Assembly (NCBI GenBank): GCA_016882585.1
Contig: VGPP01000008.1
Span: 1-25,165, forward strand
Origin: Cyanobacteria bacterium M_surface_7_m2_037
GTDB taxonomy: Bacteria; Cyanobacteriota; Cyanobacteriia; PCC-6307; Cyanobiaceae
Reading direction: 5' to 3'
Length of the DNA: 25,165 nucleotides
The position numbers and the translations under genes are program-made. This document shows, in pieces, positions 1 through 7,583 of this stretch; the stretch's first letter is position 1; each line of letters opens with the position of its first letter. The notes under the pieces are model-generated. The model saw only the letters and a list, made by a program, of their open reading frames with translations. It was not told the origin of the DNA and did no database searches.

Positions 1-22
1 AGACCGTTCGAACGAAGAGTGA
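1..22 (+). CDS. rpsC: 30S ribosomal protein S3, C-terminal tail (partial)
   Basis: Only the last six codons and the TGA at 20-22 are in the window; they read DRSNEE. From memory, cyanobacterial S3 proteins end in a similar FEDRSNE-type tail, and rpsC directly precedes rplP in the S10 operon of nearly all bacteria. The spacing to the next ATG (16 bases after the stop) fits an operon. The identification rests mainly on gene order, since six residues cannot prove a family. Confidence 0.7.
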
Positions 23-24
23 TC

Positions 25-30
25 AGGAGG
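25..30 (+). promoter_or_regulatory. Shine-Dalgarno site of rplP
   Basis: AGGAGG lies 8 bases before the ATG at 39. It is one of the few strong Shine-Dalgarno sequences in this window and it fixes the rplP start. Confidence 0.8.
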
Positions 31-38
31 CCTGAACC

Positions 39-500
39 ATGCTGAGTCCAAGACGCGTCAAATTCCGTAAGCAGCAGCGCGGCCGCATGCGCGGTGTCGC
101 CACCCGTGGCAACACCATCGCCTTCGGTGAGTTCGCTCTGCAGGCCCAAGAGTGTGGGTGGATCACCTCCCGCCAGATTGAGGCCAGCCGCCGTGCCATG
201 ACCCGCTACGTGAAGCGGGGCGGAAAGATCTGGATCCGGATCTTCCCCGACAAGCCGGTGACCATGCGCCCCGCTGAAACCCGTATGGGTTCCGGTAAGG
301 GCAACCCCGAGTTCTGGGTGGCCGTGATCAAGCCCGGTCGCATCCTGTTCGAGATGGGCGGTGCCGACATCACCCCCGAGATCGCCAAGGAAGCCATGCG
401 CCTGGCGCAGTACAAGCTGCCCGTGAAGACCAAGTTCCTGTCCCTGGCGGATCAGGAAGCTGCCCAGGCTGCTGCTGCGGCCACCACCGTGGAGTCCTGA
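39..500 (+). CDS. rplP: 50S ribosomal protein L16
   Basis: 153 aa. The N-terminus MLSPRRVKFRKQQRGRMRG is the conserved L16 opening, and the body keeps the family signatures around GKGNPEFWVAVIKPGR and the IAKEAMRLAQYKLPVKTKF segment. L16 sits at the base of the central protuberance of the large subunit, near the A-site tRNA elbow. The protein is somewhat longer than the 136 aa of E. coli because of an alanine-rich C-terminal tail (AAQAAAAATTVES). The gene lies between rpsC and rpmC as in the standard S10 operon, with 2 bases between its stop and the rpmC start, which implies translational coupling. Confidence 0.98.
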   Translation: MLSPRRVKFRKQQRGRMRGVATRGNTIAFGEFALQAQECGWITSRQIEASRRAMTRYVKRGGKIWIRIFPDKPVTMRPAETRMGSGKGNPEFWVAVIKPGRILFEMGGADITPEIAKEAMRLAQYKLPVKTKFLSLADQEAAQAAAAATTVES

Positions 501-502
501 CC

Positions 503-712
503 ATGGCCCGTCCCGACATCGCCGAGGTGCGCAAGCTTTCCGACGGCGACATCACCACCCAGATCGACGACACCCGTCGCGAGCTGTTCACCCTTCGCTT
601 TGAGCAGGCCACTCGCCGTCTCGAGCAACCGCACCGCTTCAAGGCCGCCCGCATCAAGCTGGCCCAGCTGCTGACGGTGCAAACGGAGCGCCAGCGCTCC
701 GCCGCTTCCTGA
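503..712 (+). CDS. rpmC: 50S ribosomal protein L29
   Basis: 69 aa, the normal length for L29. It has the family's two-helix hairpin, including the LFTLRFEQATRRLEQPHRF segment that matches the conserved LFxLRxQxAxGxLxNPxRI region. L29 sits at the polypeptide exit tunnel and helps form the docking site for trigger factor and SRP. The start ATG lies 2 bases after the rplP stop. The gene is followed by rpsQ as in other bacteria. Confidence 0.97.
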   Translation: MARPDIAEVRKLSDGDITTQIDDTRRELFTLRFEQATRRLEQPHRFKAARIKLAQLLTVQTERQRSAAS

Positions 713-729
713 TCCCCTACGTAACCGTT

Positions 730-981
730 ATGGCAACCAAGGAAAGGGTCGGCACCGTCGTCAGCGACAAGATGGACAAGACCGTGGTGGTGGCGGTGGA
801 AAACCGCTTCCCTCACCCCATCTATCAAAAGACGGTGAGCCGCACCAAGCGCTACAAGGCGCACGACGAGGAGAACACCTGCAAGGTGGGTGACCGCGTC
901 CGTATCACCGAAACCCGTCCCCTCAGCCGCACCAAGCGCTGGGCCGTGGCCGAGGTGCTGAACACCAGCAGCGCCAGCTGA
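730..981 (+). CDS. rpsQ: 30S ribosomal protein S17
   Basis: 83 aa, an OB-fold primary rRNA-binding protein of the small-subunit body. The sequence shows the S17 signatures RVGTVVSDKMDKTVVVAVE at the N-terminus and the KVGDRVRITETRPLSRTKRW block near the C-terminus. The ATG at 730 lies 17 bases after the rpmC stop, and the family-typical length supports it. The gene order rpmC-rpsQ-rplN is universal in this operon. Confidence 0.98.
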   Translation: MATKERVGTVVSDKMDKTVVVAVENRFPHPIYQKTVSRTKRYKAHDEENTCKVGDRVRITETRPLSRTKRWAVAEVLNTSSAS

Positions 982-993
982 GGAGACCTCCCG

Positions 994-1359
994 ATGATTC
1001 AACAGGAAACATTCCTCAACGTCGCTGATAACAGCGGCGCTAAGCGCATCCAGTGCATCCGTGTGCTGGGCACCAACCGTCGCTACGCCCACGTGGGCGA
1101 TGTGATCGTGGCCGCCGTGAAGGACGCCATGCCCAACATGGGCGTCAAGAAGTCGGATGTGGTGAAGGCCGTGGTGGTGCGCACCAAGGCCACCCTGCGT
1201 CGCGTCAACGGCAACTCGATCCGTTTCGACGACAACGCTGCCGTGATCCTCGGCAACGACAACAACCCCAAGGGCACTCGCGTCTTCGGTCCTGTGGCGC
1301 GCGAACTGCGCGACCGCAACTTCACCAAGATCGTGTCCCTCGCTCCGGAGGTGATCTGA
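994..1359 (+). CDS. rplN: 50S ribosomal protein L14
   Basis: 121 aa, the usual length. It opens with MIQQETFLNVADNSGAKR and carries the FDDNAAVILGNDNNPKGTR block, which marks L14. L14 binds 23S rRNA at the subunit interface and contributes to bridge B8; it is also the docking site of the ribosome silencing factor RsfS in bacteria. A GAGGAGA Shine-Dalgarno-like stretch precedes the ATG. The gene ends 1 base before the rplX start, so the two are probably translationally coupled. Confidence 0.99.
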   Translation: MIQQETFLNVADNSGAKRIQCIRVLGTNRRYAHVGDVIVAAVKDAMPNMGVKKSDVVKAVVVRTKATLRRVNGNSIRFDDNAAVILGNDNNPKGTRVFGPVARELRDRNFTKIVSLAPEVI

Positions 1360-1360
1360 G

Positions 1361-1717
1361 ATGGCGACTGCCACCCCTAAAGCCAAGCCCCAGCTGCGCA
1401 CCAAGATGCGCATCAAGAAGGGCGACACCGTGCAGGTGATCAGCGGTAAGGACAAGGGCAAGACCGGTGAGGTCCTGCGCACCCTTCCCTACGAGAACCG
1501 CGTGGTGGTGCAGGGCGTGAACCTGCGCACCCGCCATGTCAAGCCCACCCAGGAGGGCGAGACCGGCCGCATCGTGACGGAGGAAGCTTCCCTGCATGCT
1601 TCCAACGTGATGCTGTATTCCACCGACAAAAAGGTGGCCAGCCGCGTGGAAATCGTGGTTGAGAAAGACGGCACCAAGAAGCGCCGCCTCAAGAAAACCG
1701 GCGAGATCATCGACTGA
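1361..1717 (+). CDS. rplX: 50S ribosomal protein L24
   Basis: 118 aa. A KOW motif lies at about residues 18-35 (IKKGDTVQVISGKDKGKTGE), and the conserved VVVQGVNLRTRHVKP segment follows. L24 is one of the first proteins to bind 23S rRNA and starts assembly of the 50S subunit. Compared with E. coli L24, the protein has an N-terminal extension of about 12 residues rich in Ala, Pro and Lys. The ATG overlaps the rplN stop region (1-base gap). Confidence 0.98.
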   Translation: MATATPKAKPQLRTKMRIKKGDTVQVISGKDKGKTGEVLRTLPYENRVVVQGVNLRTRHVKPTQEGETGRIVTEEASLHASNVMLYSTDKKVASRVEIVVEKDGTKKRRLKKTGEIID

Positions 1718-1783
1718 TCTTCCTTCCTATCAACCTTGTCCGCCTTCTGACCAAGCCCAGAAGCGCAACCCCTGTCCCCCGTC

Positions 1784-2323
1784 ATGTCCCTTAAACAGAA
1801 CTATCGGGAGAAGATCCAGCCCAAGCTGCTGAAGGATCTCAATCTCTCGAACGTCCACGAAGTCCCCAAGGTGGTGAAAGTCACCGTGAACCGGGGCCTC
1901 GGCGAAGCCGCTCAGAATGCGAAGGCCCTCGAGGCCTCCATCGAGGAGCTGGCCACGATCACCGGTCAGAAGGTGATGGTGACCCGCGCCAAGAAAGCCA
2001 TCGCCGGCTTCAAGATCCGTCAGGGCATGCCGATCGGTGTGGCCGTCACCCTGCGTGGCGACCGCATGTATGCGTTCCTCGAGCGTCTGATCCACCTGGC
2101 TCTTCCCCGCATCCGCGACTTCCGCGGTGTGAGCGACAAGAGCTTTGACGGTCGGGGCAACTACACCCTTGGGGTGAAGGAGCAGATCATCTTCCCTGAG
2201 ATCTCCTTCGACAAGATCGATGCCATCCGGGGCATGGACATCACCATCGTGACCACTGCCCGTAACGACGAAGAGGGCCGGGCCCTCCTCCGCGAGATGG
2301 GAATGCCGTTCCGCAGTAACTGA
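1784..2323 (+). CDS. rplE: 50S ribosomal protein L5
   Basis: 179 aa, standard length. Characteristic segments are KVTVNRGLGEAAQNAKALEA, the GQKVMVTRAKKAIAGFKIR region and the C-terminal IFPEISFDKIDAIRGMDITI. L5 sits in the central protuberance, binds 5S rRNA and contacts P-site tRNA. A 66-base spacer separates it from rplX; I see no hairpin there. In E. coli rpsN (S14) would follow, but here rpsH comes next, as expected for a cyanobacterium in which rpsN lies elsewhere. Confidence 0.99.
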   Translation: MSLKQNYREKIQPKLLKDLNLSNVHEVPKVVKVTVNRGLGEAAQNAKALEASIEELATITGQKVMVTRAKKAIAGFKIRQGMPIGVAVTLRGDRMYAFLERLIHLALPRIRDFRGVSDKSFDGRGNYTLGVKEQIIFPEISFDKIDAIRGMDITIVTTARNDEEGRALLREMGMPFRSN

Positions 2324-2342
2324 GCCCTCTTCGGACCCGACC

Positions 2343-2744
2343 ATGGCTAATCACGACCCGATTTCCGACATGCTCACCCGCATTCGTAATGCGAGTGAGA
2401 AACGTCACCAATCCACCAAGGTGCCTGCTTCGCGCATGGCACGCAGCATCGCCAAGGTGCTGCAGCAGGAGGGTTTCATCGCCGAGATCTCTGAAGAGGG
2501 TGAAGGCGTTGAGAAGCACCTCGTGCTCGAACTCAAGTACAGCGGTAAGCATCGTCAGCCGCTGATCCGCACCGTGCAGCGCGTCAGCAAGCCCGGTCTG
2601 CGCATCTACAAGAACACCCGCCAGCTGCCCAAAGTGCTGGGCGGTCTCGGCGTGGCCATCATCTCCACCTCCAAAGGTGTGATGAGCGACCGCGATGCCC
2701 GCAAGCAGGGCGTCGGCGGCGAAGTGCTCGCTTACGTCTACTGA
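2343..2744 (+). CDS. rpsH: 30S ribosomal protein S8
   Basis: 133 aa. The family signatures are MANHDPISDMLTRIRNA at the N-terminus and STSKGVMSDRDARKQGVGGE at the C-terminus. S8 binds the central domain of 16S rRNA. In E. coli it is also the translational repressor of the spc operon, acting on rplE mRNA; whether that holds here cannot be told, and I did not identify a mimic of the S8 rRNA site around rplE. The gene lies 19 bases after rplE. Confidence 0.99.
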   Translation: MANHDPISDMLTRIRNASEKRHQSTKVPASRMARSIAKVLQQEGFIAEISEEGEGVEKHLVLELKYSGKHRQPLIRTVQRVSKPGLRIYKNTRQLPKVLGGLGVAIISTSKGVMSDRDARKQGVGGEVLAYVY

Positions 2745-2760
2745 TCAGGGAGGTTGATCC

Positions 2761-3300
2761 ATGTCTCGTATTGGTAAAGCGCCGATTCCCGTGCCGGGCG
2801 GCGTCACCGTCACCCTCAGCGGCCTCGACGTCAAAGTCAAAGGCCCCAAAGGTGAACTGAGCCGCACCCTCCCCGACGGTGTGACCATTGCCCAGGACGG
2901 CAGCACCCTCGTGGTGGCTCCCGCCAGCGACAACCGCCGCTCCCGCGAGCGTCACGGTCTCTGCCGCACCCTCGTCGCCAACATGGTGGAAGGGGTGAGC
3001 CAGGGCTACACCCGCAAGCTTGAGATCGTGGGCGTGGGCTACCGCGCCGCCGTTCAAGGCAAGAAGCTGGTGGTGAGCGCTGGCTACAGCCACCAGGTGG
3101 AGATGGTGCCTCCCGACGGCGTGACCTTCGCCGTGGATGGCAACACCACCGTGCTCGTTTCCGGTGCCGACAAGGAACTGGTGGGCAACGAAGCAGCCAA
3201 GGTTCGCGCTATTCGTCCGCCTGAGCCCTACAAGGGCAAGGGCATCAAGTACGAGGGCGAACGCATCCTGCGCAAGGCCGGTAAGACCGGTAAGAAATGA
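2761..3300 (+). CDS. rplF: 50S ribosomal protein L6
   Basis: 179 aa, standard length, with two repeated alpha/beta domains. The N-terminus MSRIGKAPIPVPGGVTV and the C-terminal IRPPEPYKGKGIKYEGE block are diagnostic of L6. L6 lies near the sarcin-ricin loop and the GTPase-associated region. An AGGGAGG Shine-Dalgarno sequence at 2747-2753 lies 7 bases before the ATG and supports the start. It follows rpsH by 16 bases and precedes rplR, the standard spc order. Confidence 0.99.
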   Translation: MSRIGKAPIPVPGGVTVTLSGLDVKVKGPKGELSRTLPDGVTIAQDGSTLVVAPASDNRRSRERHGLCRTLVANMVEGVSQGYTRKLEIVGVGYRAAVQGKKLVVSAGYSHQVEMVPPDGVTFAVDGNTTVLVSGADKELVGNEAAKVRAIRPPEPYKGKGIKYEGERILRKAGKTGKK

Positions 3301-3332
3301 GGTCTGCCTGAGCGTCGTTACCCTGTACTGCC

Positions 3333-3698
3333 ATGTCCACACTGTCCCGCAAGCAGCAGACGCAGAAACGCCACCGGCGTCTGCGTCGCAATCTCTCCGG
3401 CACTGCCGCGCGTCCGCGCCTGGCCGTGTTCCGCTCCAACAATCACATCTACGCGCAGGTCATCGACGACGACGCGCAGAGCACCCTCTGCTCTGCCTCC
3501 ACCGTCGATAAAGAGCTGCGCACCAGCGTCTCCGCCGGCGCCACCTGCGACGCCTCCGTCGCCGTTGGCCAGCTGGTCGCCAAGCGTGCCCTCGCCAAGG
3601 GCATCCAACAGGTGGTCTTCGATCGAGGCGGCAACCTGTACCACGGCCGTGTCAAGGCCCTGGCTGACGCCGCCCGGGAAGCGGGCCTTCAGTTCTGA
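3333..3698 (+). CDS. rplR: 50S ribosomal protein L18
   Basis: 121 aa, normal length. It has the basic N-terminus STLSRKQQTQKRHRRLRRN and the conserved GTAARPRLAVFRSNNHIYAQ and FDRGGNLYHGRVKALADAAR segments. With L5 and L25, L18 binds 5S rRNA in the central protuberance. Its coding sequence starts 32 bases after rplF. The gene order L6-L18-S5 is conserved. Confidence 0.99.
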   Translation: MSTLSRKQQTQKRHRRLRRNLSGTAARPRLAVFRSNNHIYAQVIDDDAQSTLCSASTVDKELRTSVSAGATCDASVAVGQLVAKRALAKGIQQVVFDRGGNLYHGRVKALADAAREAGLQF

Positions 3699-3712
3699 TC
3701 CCTGCTCTCACC

Positions 3713-4360
3713 ATGACCGAAACCAACGACCAGATCCAGTCCAACGACATCCCGGGCGCGGCTGATGTTCCTGCTGCGGCCGAAGGCCAGCAGGAGCGCC
3801 GTGGTGGCCGGGGCGAGGGCCGGGGTGACCGCCGCGGCGGTGGCCGCGGTCGCGACAACCGCCGGGGCCAGGAGCGTGACTCCGAATGGCAAGAGCGCGT
3901 GGTGCAGATCCGCCGCGTCTCCAAGACCGTGAAGGGCGGTAAGAAGATGAGCTTCCGGGCCATCGTTGTTGTCGGCAACGAGAAGGGCCAGGTGGGCGTG
4001 GGCGTCGGCAAGGCCGGCGATGTGATCGGTGCCGTCCGCAAGGGCGTGGCCGATGGCAAGAAGCACCTGGTGAAGGTGCCCCTCACCCGTCACTCCTCGA
4101 TCCCCACCCAGGGCAACGGTCGCGACGGCGCCGCCAGCGTGCTGATCCGCCCCGCCGCTCCGGGTACCGGTGTGATCGCGGGTGGTTCGATCCGCACGGT
4201 GCTGGAGCTCGCCGGCATCAAGAACGTGCTGGCCAAGCGCCTCGGCTCGAAGACCCCCCTCAACAACGCCCGCGCCGCCATGGATGCCCTGGCTGGCCTG
4301 CGCACCCACAAGGAGACCGCCAAGGAGCGTGGCATCTCCCTCGAGCAGATCTACTCCTGA
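3713..4360 (+). CDS. rpsE: 30S ribosomal protein S5 with an Arg/Gly-rich N-terminal extension
   Basis: 215 aa against about 167 in E. coli. The S5 double-stranded RNA-binding domain starts near residue 59 (EWQERVVQIRRVSKTVKGG) and the C-terminal domain follows (PGTGVIAGGSIRTVLELAGI). S5 lies at the mRNA entry side and affects decoding accuracy. Residues 1-28 are acidic and polar, and residues 29-55 are an RGG-like stretch with GGRGEGRGDRRGGGRGR. Extended S5 N-termini are known in cyanobacteria, so the extension is probably a lineage trait. In E. coli rpmD (L30) would follow; here rplO follows directly. Confidence 0.98.
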   Translation: MTETNDQIQSNDIPGAADVPAAAEGQQERRGGRGEGRGDRRGGGRGRDNRRGQERDSEWQERVVQIRRVSKTVKGGKKMSFRAIVVVGNEKGQVGVGVGKAGDVIGAVRKGVADGKKHLVKVPLTRHSSIPTQGNGRDGAASVLIRPAAPGTGVIAGGSIRTVLELAGIKNVLAKRLGSKTPLNNARAAMDALAGLRTHKETAKERGISLEQIYS

Positions 4361-4368
4361 GGATTGCC

Positions 4369-4821
4369 ATGACGTCGCTCAATCTCCAATCCCTCGCCCC
4401 CCAGAAGGGCGCCCGTCGCCGCAAGCTCCGCAAGGGCCGTGGCATCGCCGCCGGCCAGGGTGCCAGCTGCGGTTTCGGGATGCGCGGTCAGAAGTCCCGC
4501 TCGGGTCGTCCCACCCGTCCGGGCTTCGAAGGTGGTCAGATGCCTCTGTACCGCCGGGTGCCGAAGCTCAAGCACTTCACCGTGATCAACCCCAAGAACT
4601 TCACGGTGATCAACGTGGGCAAGCTGGCTGAGATCAAGGCCGGCAGCACCGTCAACATCGACACCCTCGTGAAGGACGGCATCGTCACCAGCCCCAAGCA
4701 CCCCCTGAAAGTGCTGGGCACCGGTGATCTGAAGGTGAAGCTCACCGTTCAGGCCGCCGCCTTCACCGCCAGCGCCCGCGAGAAGATCGAGGCCGCCGGT
4801 GGTACCTGCGAAGTGATCTGA
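4369..4821 (+). CDS. rplO: 50S ribosomal protein L15
   Basis: 150 aa. The glycine-rich N-terminal part with RKLRKGRGIAAGQGASCGFG and MRGQKSRSGRPTRPGFEGGQ is the L15 signature, and the globular C-terminal domain ends in REKIEAAGGTCEVI. L15 is a late-assembly protein of the large subunit that threads its N-terminus into 23S rRNA. The gene starts 8 bases after rpsE with no rpmD between. A strong intrinsic terminator follows 40 bases after its stop. Confidence 0.99.
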   Translation: MTSLNLQSLAPQKGARRRKLRKGRGIAAGQGASCGFGMRGQKSRSGRPTRPGFEGGQMPLYRRVPKLKHFTVINPKNFTVINVGKLAEIKAGSTVNIDTLVKDGIVTSPKHPLKVLGTGDLKVKLTVQAAAFTASAREKIEAAGGTCEVI

Positions 4822-4861
4822 GCTTCGGCTTGGTTCTGACCCCGACCCATTAGCGTCGGTG

Positions 4862-4901
4862 CCGCCTGGCGGAGCCTTCCGGCTTCACCAGGCGGTTTTT
4901 T
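4862..4901 (+). terminator. Intrinsic terminator between rplO and secY
   Basis: The outer stem is CCGCCTGG (4862-4869) with CCAGGCGG (4888-4895). An inner stem, GGAGCC (4871-4876) with GGCTTC (4881-4886, one G-U pair), is closed by a TTCC loop. Six T residues (4896-4901) follow at once. This is a textbook rho-independent terminator lying inside what is otherwise one ribosomal superoperon. It probably separates or attenuates transcription into secY-adk. Confidence 0.9.
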
Positions 4902-4926
4902 GTTCTCCCTTCTCCGCCCGCCCGCC

Positions 4927-6243
4927 ATGCTCGTCAGCCGGGGTCGCAACCCCAGTGCCGGTGAAATCCTCACCCAGCTGATTCAGGCCAAGGATCTGCG
5001 CAATCGCGTGCTGATCACCCTGGGCCTGCTGCTGCTGGTGCGCCTGGGGATCTATATCCCGGTGCCCGGCATCGACCGGGTTGCCTTCCAGGATTTCATC
5101 GCCCGTGGCGGCCAGCTGATCGGCTTCCTCGACATCTTCACCGGCGGTGGTATCTCCACCCTCGGCGTATTCGGCCTGGGGATCCTGCCGTTCATCAACG
5201 CCTCGATCATCCTGCAGCTGCTCACCTCGGCACTCCCCCAGCTCGAAGACCTGCAGAAGAACGAAGGTGAGGCCGGTCGCCGCAAGATCGCCCAGTACAC
5301 CCGCTATGTGGCGCTGGGCTGGGGCATCCTGCAGAGCATCGTGTTCGCCCTGATCCTGCGGCCCTACGCGCTTGCCGGCACGTCGGATCTGGTGTTCGTG
5401 CTGCAAACGGCCGTCGCCCTGGTGACGGGCTCGATGGTGGTGATGTGGATCAGTGAAGTGATCACCGAGCGCGGCATTGGCCAGGGCGCCTCGCTGGTGA
5501 TCTACCTCAACATCGTGGCCACCCTGCCTCGGGCGCTTGGCTCCACGATCGAGCTGGCCCAGAGCGGCGACCGCAGCACCGTGGGCGGCATCGTGGTGCT
5601 CGTGGCGGTGTTCCTGGTCACGATCGTGGGCATCGTGTGCGTGGAGGAGGGCAACCGCCGTATCCCCATCGTGAGCGCCAAGCGCCAGGTGGGTGGCGCC
5701 AGCCTCTCGGCCCGCCAGAGCTACCTGCCGCTCAAGCTCAACGCCGGCGGCGTGATGCCGATCATCTTTGCTTCGGCCGTGGTGTTCCTGCCGCTCACCA
5801 TCGCCAACATCACCAAGCAGCCCTGGCTGATCAACATCGCCTCAGCCCTCAGCCCCAACAGCGGCACCCCCTGGGTGTATGCGCTGCTGTTCTTTGCGCT
5901 GATCATCGGCTTCTCCTTCTTCTACGCCACCCTCACCATCAACCCGGTGGATGTGGCCACCAACCTCAAGCGCTCCGGTGTGGCGATCCCTGGCGTGCGC
6001 CCCGGCTCCGCCACTGCCACCTACCTCAGCGGTGTGCAGAACCGCCTCACCCTGCTCGGCGCCCTATTCCTCGGGGCTGTGGCGATCATCCCTTCGGCCG
6101 TGGAATCGGCCACCCAGGTGAAAACCTTCCAGGGCCTCGGTGCCACCAGCCTGCTGATCCTGGTGGGTGTGGCCATCCAAACCGCCAAGCAGCTGCAAAC
6201 CGCCGTGATCTCTCAGCGCTACGAGGGCATGGTGCGCCAGTGA
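4927..6243 (+). CDS. secY: Preprotein translocase subunit SecY
   Basis: 438 aa from the ATG at 4927, the usual cyanobacterial length, with ten predicted membrane segments. SecY is the channel of the SecYEG translocon in the plasma and thylakoid membranes. Diagnostic parts are LGIYIPVPGIDR near the N-terminus, the plug and TM2 region GGGISTLGVFGLGILPFINA, the cytosolic loop RRIPIVSAKRQVGG, and the C-terminal KTFQGLGATSLLILVGVAIQ. A TTG-initiated frame reaches back to 4900, but that codon lies in the T-tract of the terminator, so the ATG at 4927 is the credible start. The position after rplO and before adk is standard. Confidence 0.98.
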   Translation: MLVSRGRNPSAGEILTQLIQAKDLRNRVLITLGLLLLVRLGIYIPVPGIDRVAFQDFIARGGQLIGFLDIFTGGGISTLGVFGLGILPFINASIILQLLTSALPQLEDLQKNEGEAGRRKIAQYTRYVALGWGILQSIVFALILRPYALAGTSDLVFVLQTAVALVTGSMVVMWISEVITERGIGQGASLVIYLNIVATLPRALGSTIELAQSGDRSTVGGIVVLVAVFLVTIVGIVCVEEGNRRIPIVSAKRQVGGASLSARQSYLPLKLNAGGVMPIIFASAVVFLPLTIANITKQPWLINIASALSPNSGTPWVYALLFFALIIGFSFFYATLTINPVDVATNLKRSGVAIPGVRPGSATATYLSGVQNRLTLLGALFLGAVAIIPSAVESATQVKTFQGLGATSLLILVGVAIQTAKQLQTAVISQRYEGMVRQ

Positions 6244-6310
6244 GCCTGGGCCGCGCCCTCAGCCTTCCCTTCTTCTCTCCTACCTGTTTCCGTCGTTCGC
6301 AGTCGTCGTC

Positions 6311-6859
6311 ATGAAGCAACGCCTTCTCTTCCTCGGCCCCCCTGGCGCCGGCAAGGGCACCCAGGCTCAGCGCCTCGCTGAGAGCCAGGGGCTGCTGCAC
6401 CTCTCCACCGGCGATCTGCTGCGGGCCGAAGTGGCCGCCGGCAGTGACCTGGGCAAGGAAGCCGAAGCGGTGATGGCCCGCGGCGAGCTGGTGAGCGATG
6501 CGCTGGTATTGGCAATCGTGCGCAGCCGGTTGCAGGCCCACAGCGGCGGTTGGTTGCTCGATGGCTTCCCCCGCAATGTGGCCCAGGCCGATGCCCTGGC
6601 GGCGCTGCTCGAGGAGCTGGGCCAGCAGATCGAGCTGGTGGTGCTGATGGAACTGGATGATGCGGTGCTGGTGCAGCGCCTCCTCTCCCGCGGCCGCGCC
6701 GACGACAACGAGGAGGTGATCCGTCACCGCCTGGAGGTGTACCGCCAGCAGACCGAGCCCCTGATCGCCTACTACCGCGAGCGTGGCCTGATCGCTCCTG
6801 TGGAAGCAGCCGGCACCGTGGAGGAGATCGGAGCGCGGATCGCCGCGGTGCTGGGTTGA
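6311..6859 (+). CDS. adk: Adenylate kinase (short form)
   Basis: 182 aa. The enzyme converts ATP + AMP to 2 ADP in the cytosol. The P-loop GPPGAGKGT is at residues 9-17, the AMP-site segment LSTGDLLRAEV follows, and WLLDGFPRN carries the conserved DGFPR motif. The LID is the short type (LLSRGRADDNEEVIRHRL) with no four-cysteine zinc site. In many bacteria adk follows secY, as here, with 67 bases between the two. In E. coli and Bacillus map and infA lie near this point; neither is present. Confidence 0.98.
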   Translation: MKQRLLFLGPPGAGKGTQAQRLAESQGLLHLSTGDLLRAEVAAGSDLGKEAEAVMARGELVSDALVLAIVRSRLQAHSGGWLLDGFPRNVAQADALAALLEELGQQIELVVLMELDDAVLVQRLLSRGRADDNEEVIRHRLEVYRQQTEPLIAYYRERGLIAPVEAAGTVEEIGARIAAVLG

Positions 6860-6866
6860 CCCTTGT

Positions 6867-6876
6867 GGTAGGGTCG
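6867..6876 (+). promoter_or_regulatory. Possible promoter element upstream of rpmJ (GGTAGGGTCG)
   Basis: The sequence GGTAGGGTCG occurs here and again at 10371-10380 upstream of rplM. It contains TAGGGT, which fits the loose cyanobacterial -10 pattern TAnnnT. The adk stop and a TTGACC lie just upstream, but that TTGACC is too close (8 bases) to be a -35 box. The role is inferred from position and repetition only. Confidence 0.3.
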
Positions 6877-6905
6877 TCGTTTGCAAAATTGGAGAGACCG
6901 CTCCC

Positions 6906-7019
6906 ATGAAGGTGCGTGCCTCGGTCAAGAAAATGTGCGACAAGTGCCGTGTGATTCGTCGCCACGGCCGGGTGATGGTGATCTGCGCCAACCCCAAGCA
7001 CAAACAGCGCCAGGGTTGA
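6906..7019 (+). CDS. rpmJ: 50S ribosomal protein L36 (zinc-binding form)
   Basis: 37 aa, starting MKVRASVKKMCDKCRVIRRH. This is bacterial L36 at full length. Cys11, Cys14, Cys27 and His32 form the zinc ribbon, so it is the C+ (zinc-containing) form. L36 is a small, late-joining protein of the large subunit. A GGAGAG stretch lies about 8 bases before the ATG. The place between adk and rpsM matches the bacterial spc/alpha junction, with infA missing. Confidence 0.97.
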   Translation: MKVRASVKKMCDKCRVIRRHGRVMVICANPKHKQRQG

Positions 7020-7087
7020 TCCCTGGTTGAGTCTTGCCATCGGCCTACGGGCCAACCCCTCCCCTGCTCACCCCATCGTTAGTTTCT

Positions 7088-7453
7088 GTGGCTCGGATTG
7101 CCGGCGTTGATATTCCTCGCGACAAGAGGATCGAAATCGCCCTCACCTACGTGTACGGGATCGGCCTGACCACGGCCAAGAAAATCCTGGCCAAAACCGG
7201 TGTCAACCCTGACACCCGCGTCAAAGACCTCGACGACGCCGACGTGCAGAAGCTGCGCGGCGCCGCTGAGGGCTACACCCTGGAAGGCGACCTGCGCCGC
7301 CAGGAAGGCATGGCCATGAAGCGCCTGCAGGACATCGGCTGCGTGCGCGGTCGTCGTCACCGTGCCGGCCTGCCCGTGCGTGGTCAGCGCACCCGCACCA
7401 ATGCCCGCACCCGTCGCGGCGCCCGTAAGACCGTTGCCGGTAAGAAGAAGTAA
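7088..7453 (+). CDS. rpsM: 30S ribosomal protein S13 (GTG start)
   Basis: 121 aa. The protein begins VARIAGVDIPRDKRIEIALT (first residue read as Met), which aligns with the universal MARIAGV opening of S13, so the GTG at 7088 is the start. An upstream in-frame TTG at 7034 would add 18 unrelated residues. Other S13 features are YVYGIGLTTAKKIL and the basic C-terminal LPVRGQRTRTNARTRRGARK tail. S13 lies in the head of the small subunit and contacts P-site tRNA and L5. Confidence 0.97.
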   Translation: MARIAGVDIPRDKRIEIALTYVYGIGLTTAKKILAKTGVNPDTRVKDLDDADVQKLRGAAEGYTLEGDLRRQEGMAMKRLQDIGCVRGRRHRAGLPVRGQRTRTNARTRRGARKTVAGKKK

Positions 7454-7468
7454 GGCCTGACCTGCTTC

Positions 7469-7517
7469 TGGCCAACGGCCATCGCTTTTGCACCTGCCGA
7501 GCTGTCCCCATAGGGAC
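7469..7517 (+). other. Two small hairpins in the rpsM-rpsK spacer
   Basis: The 130-base spacer (7454-7583) contains TGGCC-AAC-GGCCA at 7469-7481, followed by TCGCTTTTG, and GTCCC-CATA-GGGAC at 7504-7517. Neither has a clean T-tract. They may be a weak attenuator or a leader structure for rpsK, or may have no function. Confidence 0.3.
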
Positions 7518-7583
7518 CGCGCGTCACCAGGTTGCCCCCCTCAGTTCCCTGATCACCTCCCTGCAGCAGCAGGGCTCTAACCC

